43,599 nt of DNA. Source: Halopseudomonas pachastrellae. GTDB taxonomy: Bacteria > Pseudomonadota > Gammaproteobacteria > Pseudomonadales > Pseudomonadaceae. Location of the stretch: assembly GCF_900114765.1 (NCBI RefSeq), contig NZ_FOUD01000026.1, positions 1-43,599 of the forward strand, given 5' to 3'. The position numbers and the translations under genes are program-made. Below the pieces are notes generated by a model. It was not told where the DNA came from and ran no database searches. It saw nothing but the letters and a program-made list of their open reading frames with translations. Numbering within the stretch: position 1 is the first letter of the stretch; the number at the start of each line of letters is the position of its first letter. This document shows positions 31,998 to 40,419 of this stretch, piece by piece.

Positions 31998-34900
31998 ATG
32001 AAGGTTTTTACTCGTTACACTCCTGTTGCTTTCTTTGCCGCGGCAGCGGTGTTTTCTTCGGCTCAATTGTGGGCTGAAGATGTTGAGGTGTATTACTCTG
32101 AGGTGTTATCAGACGACTCAGTGAATAAGAATGTCGCTAACGTCATGATTATGCTGGATAATTCTGGCTCCATGCGGAACTGTGAAACAGGTACGGGGGC
32201 CAGCTGGTGTACGGGGAGTGATTGGCGTGAGCGCAGGATCAATCTATTGCATGATGCAATGGAGACCATTCTGGATGAAGTGGATGAGAACGTAAACATA
32301 GGGTTGGGGCGATTCAATAATTCCAGTAACGGTGGTTATGTCATGGTGCCTGTCATGCCGGTGACTGAGAAGACGCGCCCTTACTTTGACGCTGCGCTTG
32401 ACTCGATCAATCCTAATCGAAATATTCAGTCTCCTTCCGGTAGCACCGCAGACAGGATGCCAAGGACCGGTACGCCAACTTCGCTTGGTTATGAGGAGAT
32501 GGCGGACTATATGCTTGGCCGTGCCAGTAGTAATTCGTACTCTTCTTCAAATAACCAGTTTTGTATTAAGGATGAGTATGAAGAGCAATGCACTACAGAG
32601 TACGAGTACTCTGGTGGCCAGCCAGTAGACTTTTGCGATGTTGATGAGCCGACCTGCTCTGCAAGTTACGGAGGTTGGGCTACATTGCCTGCAAGTCAAA
32701 ATTGTACTGTTGGTGATCTATGCCAGATCCTCTGGAGTAACCCGATAAGATATGATTTTTGGCGGCCCCAGCCTTCCTGCCCGTCGAGTGCGGCGATCTG
32801 TCAGTATAACAACGATAGATGGTGGGACCCGTGGTACAGGACTGGGCTTTATCAGGTGCGAGAGGTTAATTATCTTCAAAGTCAAGTCTTGAATGAGGTT
32901 ACTTATTGTGAAATGGTGCCTACTGGTAACTGTGCCGAATATGCACAAATCACATCTGGCACCAGATATGACTCTCCCACTGTCCAAGCTAATCAGTGTG
33001 AGTCAAATCACATCATTCTGTTTACTGATGGCGCGCCCTCTGGCGATAGCCCTAGCGATGTTAATCTCGTTAGCTGTACGTCGGGATCTTACAATTGTCA
33101 GGAGCGCATTGCCCGGCATCTGAATCGCGAAAATAATGCGATTGGGCGTGAGATTAAAACCCACAATATCGGGTTGTATATGGGGAGTGGCACTCTGGCA
33201 AATATGCAGGGCGTGTCTGCGGCAGGTGGTGGAAGTACTTACAATTCCGACAACGCAGATAGTCTGCTGCTTGCGTTTCAGTCAACCCTGGACCTGATCG
33301 CTGACGAAGCCAGCACAATGGTGTCACCGGGTGTGGCGGTGAGCCAAAGTCAGCGTTTTCAGCATCTTGATGAAATGTATTTTTCGTTATTCAAGCCGCT
33401 GCAAAATAGTTTCTGGAACGGCAACCTCAAGCGCTACCGGGTTGAGGTGGATGATGGTGAGGCGACTTTCTACGATGCGTCCGGTAGTAATGCGATGACC
33501 GGCAGTGAGTTCTCTTCCTCGGCCCGCAGTTGGTGGAGTCGTTCGGTCGACGGCGCCGATATCATGCTGGGCGGCGCTCGTGATCGACTGCAGACTACGT
33601 CGCGCCGGCTCTTCTATACAGCCGCGCCTGGCGGCAGTCTGCGCCGGTTTGATCTGAATGATTTCACCAATGCGCAGCTGCTGTTACCCCCGGAGGCTAC
33701 CGATGCGGTGCGTGGGAACGTAGAACGTGAGCTGCTCAATATGTGGGGCGACCCGCTGCACAGTCGGCCGCTCATGGTTAACTATGGTGGTACTACTGTG
33801 GGTGAGGACTTTGTTGAAGACAACATTGTTTTCGTCTCAACCAACGCCGGCATGCTGCACGCAATCGATACCAGTAACGGCGATGAAAAATTTGCCTTTA
33901 TGCCCTACGAGTTTATCTCGAAAGCCTCTAGCTACACGGTTAATCGCCCGCCGCTTGCCGGGGGGAACAAACGCCAGACATACGGGTTGGATGGTAGCTG
34001 GTCGGTGTTGCGGCAGCCTGGCGCCTCGCTTGAGGACGCACCATCAAAGGTCATGATTTATGGTGGGATGCGGCGTGGAGGTAATAGCTATTTTGCGCTG
34101 GACGTCACCAATGTAAGCAGTCCGCAGCTCGCATGGCAGATTAGTGGCGGCACCGGTGACTTTGTCGACTTGGGCCAGACTTGGTCTACGCCGAAGGTGG
34201 CTCGTTTCCCAACTAGTGATGGTGGGAGTATTCCGGTGGTGATCTTTGGTGGGGGGTATAGTCCAGCAGATCACGATGACCACAAGGAGCGCCGCGCTCA
34301 GGATGAAAAGGGCAACGCAATCTATGTGGTAAATGCCAACACCGGCGAGTTGGTTTGGTCTGCGGGTAGCCGGAGCGGGAATGTAGCAACAACCGTGTCA
34401 AGTATGACGCACTCGATTCCAGGGAGCATCGCGGTAGTTGATGCTGATTCTGATGGGGTGGTTGATCATTTGTATTTCGCCGACCTTGGTGGGCAGTTGT
34501 TCCGCGCTGACATCGATGGTTCGGAAGCTGGTGCCCATAGCGTCACGCTGCTGGCGCGACTCGGTGGTACTGGCGAGAACCACCGTCGATTCTATGAGCA
34601 GCCGACGGTTTCATATGTGCGCGATGGAGCTTATTCCAGTTACTACGTGTCGCTGGCATCGGGGTATCGTAGCCACCCACTGGATGTTGATGCGCAAGAT
34701 GCGCTCTTTGTGTTGCGTGACCGGGAGCCTTTTGGTGGTCCCGCGAAATCGGCGGCGACACTTGGCGACTTCACTAATGTGTCGACCGGAGCTGAGCCCG
34801 ATACAACTAAGCGTGGCTGGTATATGGCGTTGAATAAGGCCGAGGGCGAGAAGTCGCTATCCTCGCCGGCCGTCTTCAATTACGAGGTGCTATTCACAAC

Positions 34901-35240
34901 CTACTCTCCAGCTACCTCTTCGGATGATGAGGCTGATCCCTGTTCGGTCAGCTACGGGCAATCTTACCTGCACCGGGTTAACTTGCTGACGGGGCAGGGT
35001 GAGCGCTATACGCTGCTGCAGCCCGGCCTGCCGCCGGGAGTCACTGTTCTGTTTGGCGAGGACGGTGATACAGCCATCGTTGTTGGAACCGAAACCATTC
35101 CGGAGGGCGCTGGCGGTGGCGGTGGCGGTGGCGGTGGCGGCACGTTGCGTGATCTGCGCCATGGTCGCTGGATGCAGTTGACGCCGGACGCTGCTGGGGC
35201 TATCAAACTGCCTCAGGATGAAGGCGGGGAGGGGGATTAA
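31998..35240 (+). CDS. pilY1: Type IV pilus tip adhesin PilY1
   Basis: 1080-aa secreted protein. The signal peptide ends at about residue 26 (SSAQLWA|EDVEV). A von Willebrand A domain (about 46-440) has the MIDAS motif D54-N-S56-G-S58 and is rich in Cys in its middle part. A C-terminal beta-propeller (about 480-1030) follows, with NMWGDPLHSRPLMVNYG, MLHAIDTSNGDEKFAFMP and the calcium loop D815-A-D817-S-D819-G-V-V-D823, equivalent to the 9-residue EF-hand-like site of P. aeruginosa PilY1. No RGD was seen. A ten-Gly run (residues 1039-1048) precedes a 32-residue tail. ATG at 31998 has GGAGGAGG upstream; the TTG at 31977 is rejected. PilY1 primes pili, mediates adhesion and surface sensing, and controls retraction in a calcium-dependent way. 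GC content rises sharply within the gene. Confidence 0.93.
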   Translation: MKVFTRYTPVAFFAAAAVFSSAQLWAEDVEVYYSEVLSDDSVNKNVANVMIMLDNSGSMRNCETGTGASWCTGSDWRERRINLLHDAMETILDEVDENVNIGLGRFNNSSNGGYVMVPVMPVTEKTRPYFDAALDSINPNRNIQSPSGSTADRMPRTGTPTSLGYEEMADYMLGRASSNSYSSSNNQFCIKDEYEEQCTTEYEYSGGQPVDFCDVDEPTCSASYGGWATLPASQNCTVGDLCQILWSNPIRYDFWRPQPSCPSSAAICQYNNDRWWDPWYRTGLYQVREVNYLQSQVLNEVTYCEMVPTGNCAEYAQITSGTRYDSPTVQANQCESNHIILFTDGAPSGDSPSDVNLVSCTSGSYNCQERIARHLNRENNAIGREIKTHNIGLYMGSGTLANMQGVSAAGGGSTYNSDNADSLLLAFQSTLDLIADEASTMVSPGVAVSQSQRFQHLDEMYFSLFKPLQNSFWNGNLKRYRVEVDDGEATFYDASGSNAMTGSEFSSSARSWWSRSVDGADIMLGGARDRLQTTSRRLFYTAAPGGSLRRFDLNDFTNAQLLLPPEATDAVRGNVERELLNMWGDPLHSRPLMVNYGGTTVGEDFVEDNIVFVSTNAGMLHAIDTSNGDEKFAFMPYEFISKASSYTVNRPPLAGGNKRQTYGLDGSWSVLRQPGASLEDAPSKVMIYGGMRRGGNSYFALDVTNVSSPQLAWQISGGTGDFVDLGQTWSTPKVARFPTSDGGSIPVVIFGGGYSPADHDDHKERRAQDEKGNAIYVVNANTGELVWSAGSRSGNVATTVSSMTHSIPGSIAVVDADSDGVVDHLYFADLGGQLFRADIDGSEAGAHSVTLLARLGGTGENHRRFYEQPTVSYVRDGAYSSYYVSLASGYRSHPLDVDAQDALFVLRDREPFGGPAKSAATLGDFTNVSTGAEPDTTKRGWYMALNKAEGEKSLSSPAVFNYEVLFTTYSPATSSDDEADPCSVSYGQSYLHRVNLLTGQGERYTLLQPGLPPGVTVLFGEDGDTAIVVGTETIPEGAGGGGGGGGGGTLRDLRHGRWMQLTPDAAGAIKLPQDEGGEGD
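35111..35140 (+). repeat. (TGGCGG)5 tandem repeat in pilY1
   Basis: Five perfect copies of TGGCGG encode most of a ten-glycine run between the propeller and the C-terminal tail of PilY1. The 6-nt unit keeps the reading frame when copies are gained or lost, so length variation would change linker length only. Confidence 0.9.
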
Positions 35241-35245
35241 CCGTG

Positions 35246-35641
35246 ATGAGAAAAGCGATGAAGTTCTCGCGTAGTACCGGTTTTACGATAGTCGAGGTGA
35301 TGATTGTGGTAGCGATTGTGGGGATTCTTGCCGCAATCGCTTATCCCTCTTATCAAGAGCACATTCGCAATACGCGAGAGGCGGAGGCTAAGGGGCAGAT
35401 AATGGAGTATGCAAGTGCGCTGGAGGCCTTTAGAGCTAAGACTTTTGCATATCCTGTTGATGATGCTGCGGCCAGGGCATTGGCCCCTGATGGGCTATAT
35501 GGCGGCGACTTCTATACACCGGTATACAGCCGCGATAGTCCTCATGCCTTTACTATCACGGCGACCCCGAAAGGTATTATGACGGGCGAGCAGACGCTTG
35601 AGTTTGAGACCGTAAATGGTGGGCCGCAGTGGGCAGACTGA
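35246..35641 (+). CDS. pilE: Minor pilin PilE
   Basis: 131-aa type IVa pilin-like protein. The leader ends RSTG | FTIVEVMIVVAIVGILAAIAYPSYQEHIRNTREAEAKGQIMEYASALEAFR, a highly canonical N-terminal helix with Glu at +5. The short globular domain has no visible Cys pair, so it is a minor rather than a major pilin. Candidate starts are GTG 35243, ATG 35246 and ATG 35258. I chose ATG 35246 because GGAGGGGG lies about 10 nt upstream. It follows pilY1 after 5 nt, with no pilY2 between. A convergent trmA ends 8 nt away. Confidence 0.88.
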   Translation: MRKAMKFSRSTGFTIVEVMIVVAIVGILAAIAYPSYQEHIRNTREAEAKGQIMEYASALEAFRAKTFAYPVDDAAARALAPDGLYGGDFYTPVYSRDSPHAFTITATPKGIMTGEQTLEFETVNGGPQWAD

Positions 35642-35648
35642 GGGGCCC

Positions 35649-36734
35649 TTACATCTGCTCCAGCAACACCCCCGACTCCATATGGTGGGTATAGGGGAAT
35701 TGATCGAACAGAGCGCACCGCACTACGCGGTGCGTTTTTGTAAGCGTCTGCAGGTTGTCTGCCAGGGTTTCCGGATTGCAGGAGATGTAGAGAATGCGCC
35801 GGTAATCCTTGATCAGGTCCAGCGTGGCGGGGTCTAGGCCAGCCCGCGGCGGGTCGACGAAGACGGTGCCGAACTCAAAGCCGCTCAGGTCGATGCCTTG
35901 TAAGCGGCGGAAGGGGCGTACGCCGGTCAGCGCCTGGGTCACCTCTTCGCTGGCAAGGCGCACCAGGGTGACATTGTCCATGTTGTTCAGACGCAAGTTT
36001 TCCTGTGCGGCGCGTACCGAGCTTTTGGCTAGCTCGGTGGCCATAACCCGGCGGAACGCGGTAGACAGCGGCAGCGTGAAGTTGCCGTTGCCGCAGTACA
36101 GCTCCAGCAGGTCGTCACTGTTGCTGCCGGCGGCATTCAGCGCCCACCCTAGCATGTGCTGGTTGACGCCGCCGTTGGGCTGGGTGAACCCGCCTTCAAT
36201 CTGCTGGTACTGCCACTGGCGGCCGGCCACTTCCAGCACTTCCACTACATGATCTGTCTGCAGCACACGTTTTTGGCCGCGGCTGCGGCCGATCAGTTGT
36301 ACCCCGAGTTGCTCGGCCAGTGCGAGGGCGGGAGCATCCCAGGTGTCGTCCAGTGGGCGGTGGTAGCACAGGGTGATCAGTGCCTGGCCCGATAGCGTTG
36401 TCAGAAACTCAACCTGGAACAGCTTGCGGCCCAGAATGGGATCGGCCTTGCAGGCGTCCAGCAGGGGCATCATCAGTGCGTTGATCTGGCGGCTGGCGAT
36501 GGGCAGTTGGGTTATCAGGATAGGCTTGCGTTTGTCGCCCTGCTCAAACATCGCGTAGTGCGGTTCGCCATTCTCGTACCAAAGACGAAACTCGGCGCGC
36601 AGGCGAAAGTGTTCGCGCGCTGATTCGAATACCTCGGGGCCGGGGGCGTCAAAGGGGGCGAGTAACTGCTCCAGACGTTCGCGCTTGGCTGCCAGTTGGC
36701 TTTCGTACTGCTCGGGTTGGAATGCGGTACTCAT
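35649..36734 (-). CDS. trmA: tRNA (uracil-54-C5)-methyltransferase TrmA
   Basis: 361-aa SAM-dependent enzyme that makes ribothymidine at position 54 of tRNA. It has the N-terminal substrate domain with [22 protein letters not shown]. The SAM domain contains [33 protein letters not shown] and [13 protein letters not shown]. The catalytic Cys lies in [16 protein letters not shown], with the general-base Glu at the very C-terminus ([10 protein letters not shown]). TrmA rather than RlmD or RumB is favoured by length, the absence of an N-terminal TRAM domain and of a 4Fe-4S Cys cluster. ATG overlaps the stop of the upstream permease gene by one base. Confidence 0.93.
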   Translation of the reverse strand: MSTAFQPEQYESQLAAKRERLEQLLAPFDAPGPEVFESAREHFRLRAEFRLWYENGEPHYAMFEQGDKRKPILITQLPIASRQINALMMPLLDACKADPILGRKLFQVEFLTTLSGQALITLCYHRPLDDTWDAPALALAEQLGVQLIGRSRGQKRVLQTDHVVEVLEVAGRQWQYQQIEGGFTQPNGGVNQHMLGWALNAAGSNSDDLLELYCGNGNFTLPLSTAFRRVMATELAKSSVRAAQENLRLNNMDNVTLVRLASEEVTQALTGVRPFRRLQGIDLSGFEFGTVFVDPPRAGLDPATLDLIKDYRRILYISCNPETLADNLQTLTKTHRVVRCALFDQFPYTHHMESGVLLEQM

Positions 36735-38026
36735 CAGCTGAACAGCGCCAGTTTGATTACGAACAGGCCAGCCAGAACGTACAGGCTGGGGTTGAGCTCA
36801 CGCCAGCGGCCCGCCAGCAGCTTGATCACGGTCCAACTGATAAAGCCCAGCGCGATGCCGTTGGCGATCGAGAAGGTCAGCGGCATGGCTAGCGCGGTCA
36901 CGACGACCGGGGCGGCTTCTGTCAGGTCATCCCAGTTAATCTGCACCAAGCCGTGGGTCATCAGTACTGCAACAAACAGCAGCGCAGGTGCCGTCGCATA
37001 GCCGGGTACGGCCGTCGCCAGTGGAGAGAAGAACATGCTGAGCAGGAACAATAGCGCCACCACGCAAGCGGTAAGGCCTGTGCGGCCGCCAGCGCTGATG
37101 CCTGCGGTCGACTCGATATAGCTGGTGGTAGTCGAGGTGCCGAGCGCGGCGCCTGCCATGGTGGCCGTGCTGTCGGCCATCAGCGCGCGGCCCAGGCGCG
37201 GCATCTTGCCGTCGGCTTCGACCAAGTTGGCCTTTTGTGCCACGCCGATCAGAGTGCCGGAAGTGTCGAACAGGTCGACGAACAGGAACGCAAAGACCAC
37301 GCTCAGCAGGCCGACTTCCAGGGCTCCCTTGATGTCCAGCTCCAGAAAGGTCGGTTTCAGGCTGGGCGGTGCCGACACAAGGCCGTCGAGGTGGCTAAGG
37401 CCAAGCAGGAAGCTGGCAGCGGTCACCAGCAGGATGCCGATCATTACGGCGCCTGTGACCTTGCGGTAGGAGAGGGCAACGATCACGGCAAAGCCGGCTG
37501 CCGCCAGCAGTGGCTCGGGCTGGCCCAGATTGCCCATGGTGACCAGCGTGACCGGGTGATCAACCACCAGGCCTGCGCTCTTCAGTGCGATCAGCGCGAG
37601 GAAGAGTCCGATGCCCGCTGCGATGGCGGAGCGCAGTGGTAGCGGGATGCTGTCGATGATCCACTCACGAATGCGGAACAGGCTGAGCAGAAAGAACAGA
37701 AAGCCGGACAGGAATACCGCGCCGAGGGCGACCTGCCAGCTGTAGCCCATGGAGCCGACTACGGTGTAGCTGAAAAACGCATTCAGCCCCATGCCGGGTG
37801 CCAGCGCGATGGGGTAGTTAGCCCACAGGCCCATGACCAAGGAGCCGATGGCCGCTGCGAGGCAGGTGGCGACGAAGGCGGCACCTGGGTCGATGCCGGC
37901 ATCGGCCATCATCATCGGGTTAACGAAGATGATGTAGGCCATGGTCAGGAAGGTGGTAACGCCAGCGAGCACCTCGGTGCGTACGTTGCTGCCGTGTTCG
38001 CGCAGTTTGAACAGTTTTTCCAACAT
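36734..38026 (-). CDS. NCS2 family purine permease (AzgA/AdeP-like)
   Basis: 430-aa inner-membrane transporter with 12-14 predicted segments. Start [37 protein letters not shown] is the classic N-terminus of the AzgA/AdeP/GhxP branch of the nucleobase-cation symporter-2 family. Further motifs are [34 protein letters not shown] and the late [23 protein letters not shown]. The likely substrate is adenine, hypoxanthine or guanine; the branch does not decide which. The open frame runs 269 codons further upstream through fklB, but only the ATG at 38026 fits the family. It forms an operon with trmA and is divergent from fklB. Confidence 0.88.
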   Translation of the reverse strand: MLEKLFKLREHGSNVRTEVLAGVTTFLTMAYIIFVNPMMMADAGIDPGAAFVATCLAAAIGSLVMGLWANYPIALAPGMGLNAFFSYTVVGSMGYSWQVALGAVFLSGFLFFLLSLFRIREWIIDSIPLPLRSAIAAGIGLFLALIALKSAGLVVDHPVTLVTMGNLGQPEPLLAAAGFAVIVALSYRKVTGAVMIGILLVTAASFLLGLSHLDGLVSAPPSLKPTFLELDIKGALEVGLLSVVFAFLFVDLFDTSGTLIGVAQKANLVEADGKMPRLGRALMADSTATMAGAALGTSTTTSYIESTAGISAGGRTGLTACVVALLFLLSMFFSPLATAVPGYATAPALLFVAVLMTHGLVQINWDDLTEAAPVVVTALAMPLTFSIANGIALGFISWTVIKLLAGRWRELNPSLYVLAGLFVIKLALFS

Positions 38027-38063
38027 GGTTGTGGCGTTCCGGGCTGAGTGCGAAAAGCCGGCA

Positions 38064-38092
38064 ATTGTAGCGGATTCGCCGCTGCGGGTGAA
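38064..38092 (-). promoter_or_regulatory. Candidate promoter for permease-trmA operon
   Basis: On the minus strand, TTCACC (38092-38087), a 17-nt spacer and TACAAT (38069-38064), about 40 nt upstream of the permease ATG. Next to it, GCCGACA (38098-38104) and TGTCGGC (38117-38123) form a 7-bp inverted repeat with a 12-nt loop, lying between the divergent permease and fklB genes. Confidence 0.5.
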
Positions 38093-38149
38093 TTTTTGCC
38101 GACAATGTGTCAGGCTTGTCGGCCATTTTTCTAGCGGAGTGCCGCCACC

Positions 38150-38767
38150 ATGAGCAATACAATCGATACCGACGAAAAGCGCGTCAGCTACGGCATTGGC
38201 CGCCAGATGGGTGACCAGTTGCTGGCCAGCAATATTCCTGATCTGGATCTGGAGCTGGTTGCCGCCGGTCTCAAGGACGCCTTTGGTCAGCAGGCCAGTC
38301 AGGTGCCGGAAGCCGAGCTGCAGGCTGCCTTCCAGGTGCTGCAGGGCAAGATGCAGGCCGCTGCCGAGGCTGCTGCAAAAGAGGCGGCGCAGGCCGGTGT
38401 CGATTTTCTGGCTGAGAACGCCAAGCGCGAGGGCGTTGTGACTCTGCCTTCTGGCCTCCAGTACGAAGTGGTTACCGCGGGCACTGGCGCTACGCCTGAA
38501 GCGAGCTCCACTGTGCAGACCCACTATGAGGGCACGCTGATTTCCGGTGAGGTGTTCGACAGCTCTTACAAGCGTGGTCAGCCGGCAGAATTTCCGGTTG
38601 GTGGCGTGATTGCAGGCTGGACCGAAGCGCTGCAACTGATGCAAGAAGGTGCCAAATGGCGCCTGTTTATTCCCTCCGAGCTGGCCTATGGCGCTCGCGG
38701 CGCGGGCAACAGCATTCCGCCGCACAGCGCGCTGGTGTTCGATATCGAGCTGCTGAAAGTGCTTTGA
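38150..38767 (+). CDS. fklB: FKBP-type peptidyl-prolyl isomerase FklB
   Basis: 205-aa protein without signal peptide. An N-terminal dimerisation domain (about 8-85; DEKRVSYGIGRQMGDQLLASN, Ala-rich helix AAAEAAAKEAAQAG) precedes a C-terminal FKBP domain (about 95-205). FKBP motifs are VQTHYEGTLISGEVFDSSYKRG, FPVGGVIAGWTEALQLMQEGAKWRLFIPSELAYGARG and IPPHSALVFDIELL. Length is close to E. coli FklB (about 206 aa) and no signal peptide is seen, so FklB (cytoplasmic) rather than periplasmic FkpA. It assists proline isomerisation during folding. Stands alone, divergent from the permease. Two palindromic repeats lie downstream before ispB. Confidence 0.9.
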   Translation: MSNTIDTDEKRVSYGIGRQMGDQLLASNIPDLDLELVAAGLKDAFGQQASQVPEAELQAAFQVLQGKMQAAAEAAAKEAAQAGVDFLAENAKREGVVTLPSGLQYEVVTAGTGATPEASSTVQTHYEGTLISGEVFDSSYKRGQPAEFPVGGVIAGWTEALQLMQEGAKWRLFIPSELAYGARGAGNSIPPHSALVFDIELLKVL

Positions 38768-38775
38768 TCGGGTTG

Positions 38776-38797
38776 CGGCCACGGTATGCCGTGGCCG
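38776..38797. repeat. Palindromic repeat, copy 1 (GGCCACG family)
   Basis: CGGCCACGG-TATG-CCGTGGCCG: 9-bp arms (38776-38784 and 38789-38797). It lies 8 nt after the fklB stop, between convergent fklB and ispB. Same family as 38828-38847 and 43176-43195. Confidence 0.75.
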
Positions 38798-38827
38798 TAA
38801 GGCGGTGCGTGGCCCGTTCCTTCGTAG

Positions 38828-38847
38828 GGCCACGACATGTCGTGGCC
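38828..38847. repeat. Palindromic repeat, copy 2 (GGCCACG family)
   Basis: GGCCACGACATGTCGTGGCC, a perfect 20-nt palindrome preceded by CGTAGG. It is 12 nt from the end of ispB, so together with copy 1 it forms a pair of hairpins between convergent genes, resembling a BIME-like doublet and possibly ending both transcripts. Confidence 0.8.
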
Positions 38848-38859
38848 GCGTTGTGCAGG

Positions 38860-39828
38860 TTAGAAGCTGCGCTTGACCGCAAAGCGTGCCAACTGCTCCA
38901 GCGCGTCGCGGTATTCAGACGCGGGCAGAGTGTCCAGCAGCGCGATGGCGCGATCAGCATGTTGCTGGGCAAGGCGGGCGGTGTAGTCCAGTGCGCCAGA
39001 TGCGGTTACGGCTTCGCGAATGGGCGTGATGTCCTCGGTGCCACCTTTCTGGATTGCCTGGCGAACCAGCGCTGCCTGCTCTTCAGTGCCGTGGCGCATG
39101 GTGTAGATCAGCGGTAGCGTGGGTTTGCCTTCGGCCAGGTCATCGCCGACGTTCTTGCCCATCTCGGCTGCATCACCGCTGTAATCAAGCAGGTCGTCCA
39201 TCAGCTGGAAGGCAATGCCGAGCGCGTCGCCAAACTCGCGCAGTGCCTCGACCTGGTCAGCCTTGGCGCCGGCAAGGACTGCAGCGCTGTGGCTGGCCGC
39301 TTCAAACAGCATCGCCGTCTTGCTGCGGATGACTTCCATATAGGTGGCTTCGTCGGTATTCGCGTCGCGTACCTTCGAGAGCTGCAGTACCTCACCTTCG
39401 GCGATCACGTTGGTCGCGTTCGCCAGGATCTGCATGACCTGCATGTTGCCCAGCGCCACCATCATCTCGAAGGCGCGGGAGTAGAGGAAGTCGCCGACCA
39501 GTACGCTTGGCGCGTTGCCCCACAGCGCGTTGGCGGTAGAGCGGCCGCGGCGCAGGTCGGAGGTGTCGACCACGTCGTCGTGCAGCAGGGTGGCGGTATG
39601 CAGGAACTCGATGATTGCAGCGAGCGAGTGCTGCTCGCTACTGTCGGCGCCGCAGGCGCGCGCGCTGAGTAGCACCACCAGTGGACGCAGGCGTTTGCCG
39701 CCCGCGCTGATGATATAGTGGCCAATCTTTTCCACAAGCGGGACCCGGGAATGCAGTTGATCCAGGATCAGCTGGTTGACCGCAGCAAAGTCTCCGGCGA
39801 CCGGCTCATAGAAAGGCAGCGTGCTCAT
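38860..39828 (-). CDS. ispB: Octaprenyl/polyprenyl diphosphate synthase IspB
   Basis: 322-aa trans-prenyltransferase making the ubiquinone side chain. Both Asp-rich motifs are present: LLHDDVVDTSD with RRGRST after it (first, about 83-100), and LMDDLLDYSGD with KNVGDDLAEGKPTLPLIY (second, about 208-235). The GGKRLRP motif (about 43-49) binds IPP. The chain-length-determining residues upstream of the first motif (AAIIEFLHTATLL) are small, as in long-chain synthases. Length matches E. coli IspB (323 aa). Pseudomonas makes ubiquinone-9, so the product may be nonaprenyl (solanesyl) diphosphate. Divergent from rplU, with a good promoter of its own. Confidence 0.94.
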   Translation of the reverse strand: MSTLPFYEPVAGDFAAVNQLILDQLHSRVPLVEKIGHYIISAGGKRLRPLVVLLSARACGADSSEQHSLAAIIEFLHTATLLHDDVVDTSDLRRGRSTANALWGNAPSVLVGDFLYSRAFEMMVALGNMQVMQILANATNVIAEGEVLQLSKVRDANTDEATYMEVIRSKTAMLFEAASHSAAVLAGAKADQVEALREFGDALGIAFQLMDDLLDYSGDAAEMGKNVGDDLAEGKPTLPLIYTMRHGTEEQAALVRQAIQKGGTEDITPIREAVTASGALDYTARLAQQHADRAIALLDTLPASEYRDALEQLARFAVKRSF

Positions 39829-39860
39829 TGAATGCAGAATTCCAGAAAAGGTTCCGCGGC

Positions 39861-39889
39861 ATGCTAGGTTGCGGGCTGCGGGCTGTCAA
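39861..39889 (-). promoter_or_regulatory. Promoter of ispB
   Basis: On the minus strand, TTGACA (39889-39884, consensus), a 17-nt spacer and TAGCAT (39866-39861), 32 nt upstream of the ispB ATG. It stands back to back with the rplU promoter. Confidence 0.65.
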
Positions 39890-39919
39890 GAAAGGCGGGT
39901 TGTCGCAGTGTTTCAAGGC

Positions 39920-39948
39920 TTGCTTAATAGTAGGTGGTTGAGTAAAAT
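39920..39948 (+). promoter_or_regulatory. Promoter of rplU-rpmA
   Basis: TTGCTT (39920-39925), a 17-nt spacer and TAAAAT (39943-39948). Transcription would begin near 39955, giving a leader of about 130 nt before rplU. It is divergent from the ispB promoter, with 30 bp between the two -35 boxes. Confidence 0.65.
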
Positions 39949-39987
39949 CCGCGCCCTGAGATAGAAAGCATCCCTGTTTTGACAATG

Positions 39988-40020
39988 GCAAGGTGGATCT
40001 CGATAGGCGAGGTCACTTGC
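39988..40020 (+). promoter_or_regulatory. Structured hairpin in rplU leader
   Basis: GCAAGGTGGATCTCG (39988-40002) can pair with CGAGGTCACTTGC (40008-40020) around an ATAGG loop, with single-base bulges or mismatches. It lies within the predicted 5' leader of rplU-rpmA, about 65 nt before the rplU ATG. Ribosomal protein operons often carry such structures for autoregulation; for L21 in gammaproteobacteria I cannot name a known one. Confidence 0.4.
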
Positions 40021-40083
40021 AGCCATGCCAGCCAATAACCATTAGACAAAGCGCTGGGTGAGCAGGATTACGGAGAAAGCAAC

Positions 40084-40395
40084 ATGTACGCAGTCATTGT
40101 TACCGGCGGCAAGCAATACAAGGTCGCTGAAGGCGAGTTCCTGAAAGTAGAAAAACTGGACGTTGAAACCGGCGCCAGCATCGAGTTTGACAAGGTGCTG
40201 CTGGTAGGCAACGGTGATGACGTCAAGATCGGCGCGCCGGTCGTTGAAGGTGCCAAAGTGACTGCAGAAGTCAGTGCACACGGTCGTGGCGACAAAGTTC
40301 GCATCATCAAATTCCGTCGTCGCAAGCACCACATGAAGCGTCAGGGCCACCGTCAGTGGTACACCGAAATCAAGATCACCGGCATCACTGCCTAA
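40084..40395 (+). CDS. rplU: 50S ribosomal protein L21
   Basis: 103-aa ribosomal protein, the standard length. The N-terminus [28 protein letters not shown] and the C-terminal L21 signature [28 protein letters not shown] are both complete. L21 binds 23S rRNA in the large subunit. ATG has ACGGAGAAAG about 6 nt upstream. It is followed after 24 nt by rpmA, the universal L21-L27 pair, and then by obgE, whose GTPase product acts in 50S assembly. Confidence 0.97.
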   Translation: MYAVIVTGGKQYKVAEGEFLKVEKLDVETGASIEFDKVLLVGNGDDVKIGAPVVEGAKVTAEVSAHGRGDKVRIIKFRRRKHHMKRQGHRQWYTEIKITGITA

Positions 40396-40419
40396 GCTGA
40401 TTCAGGAGAGTAAAGACTC

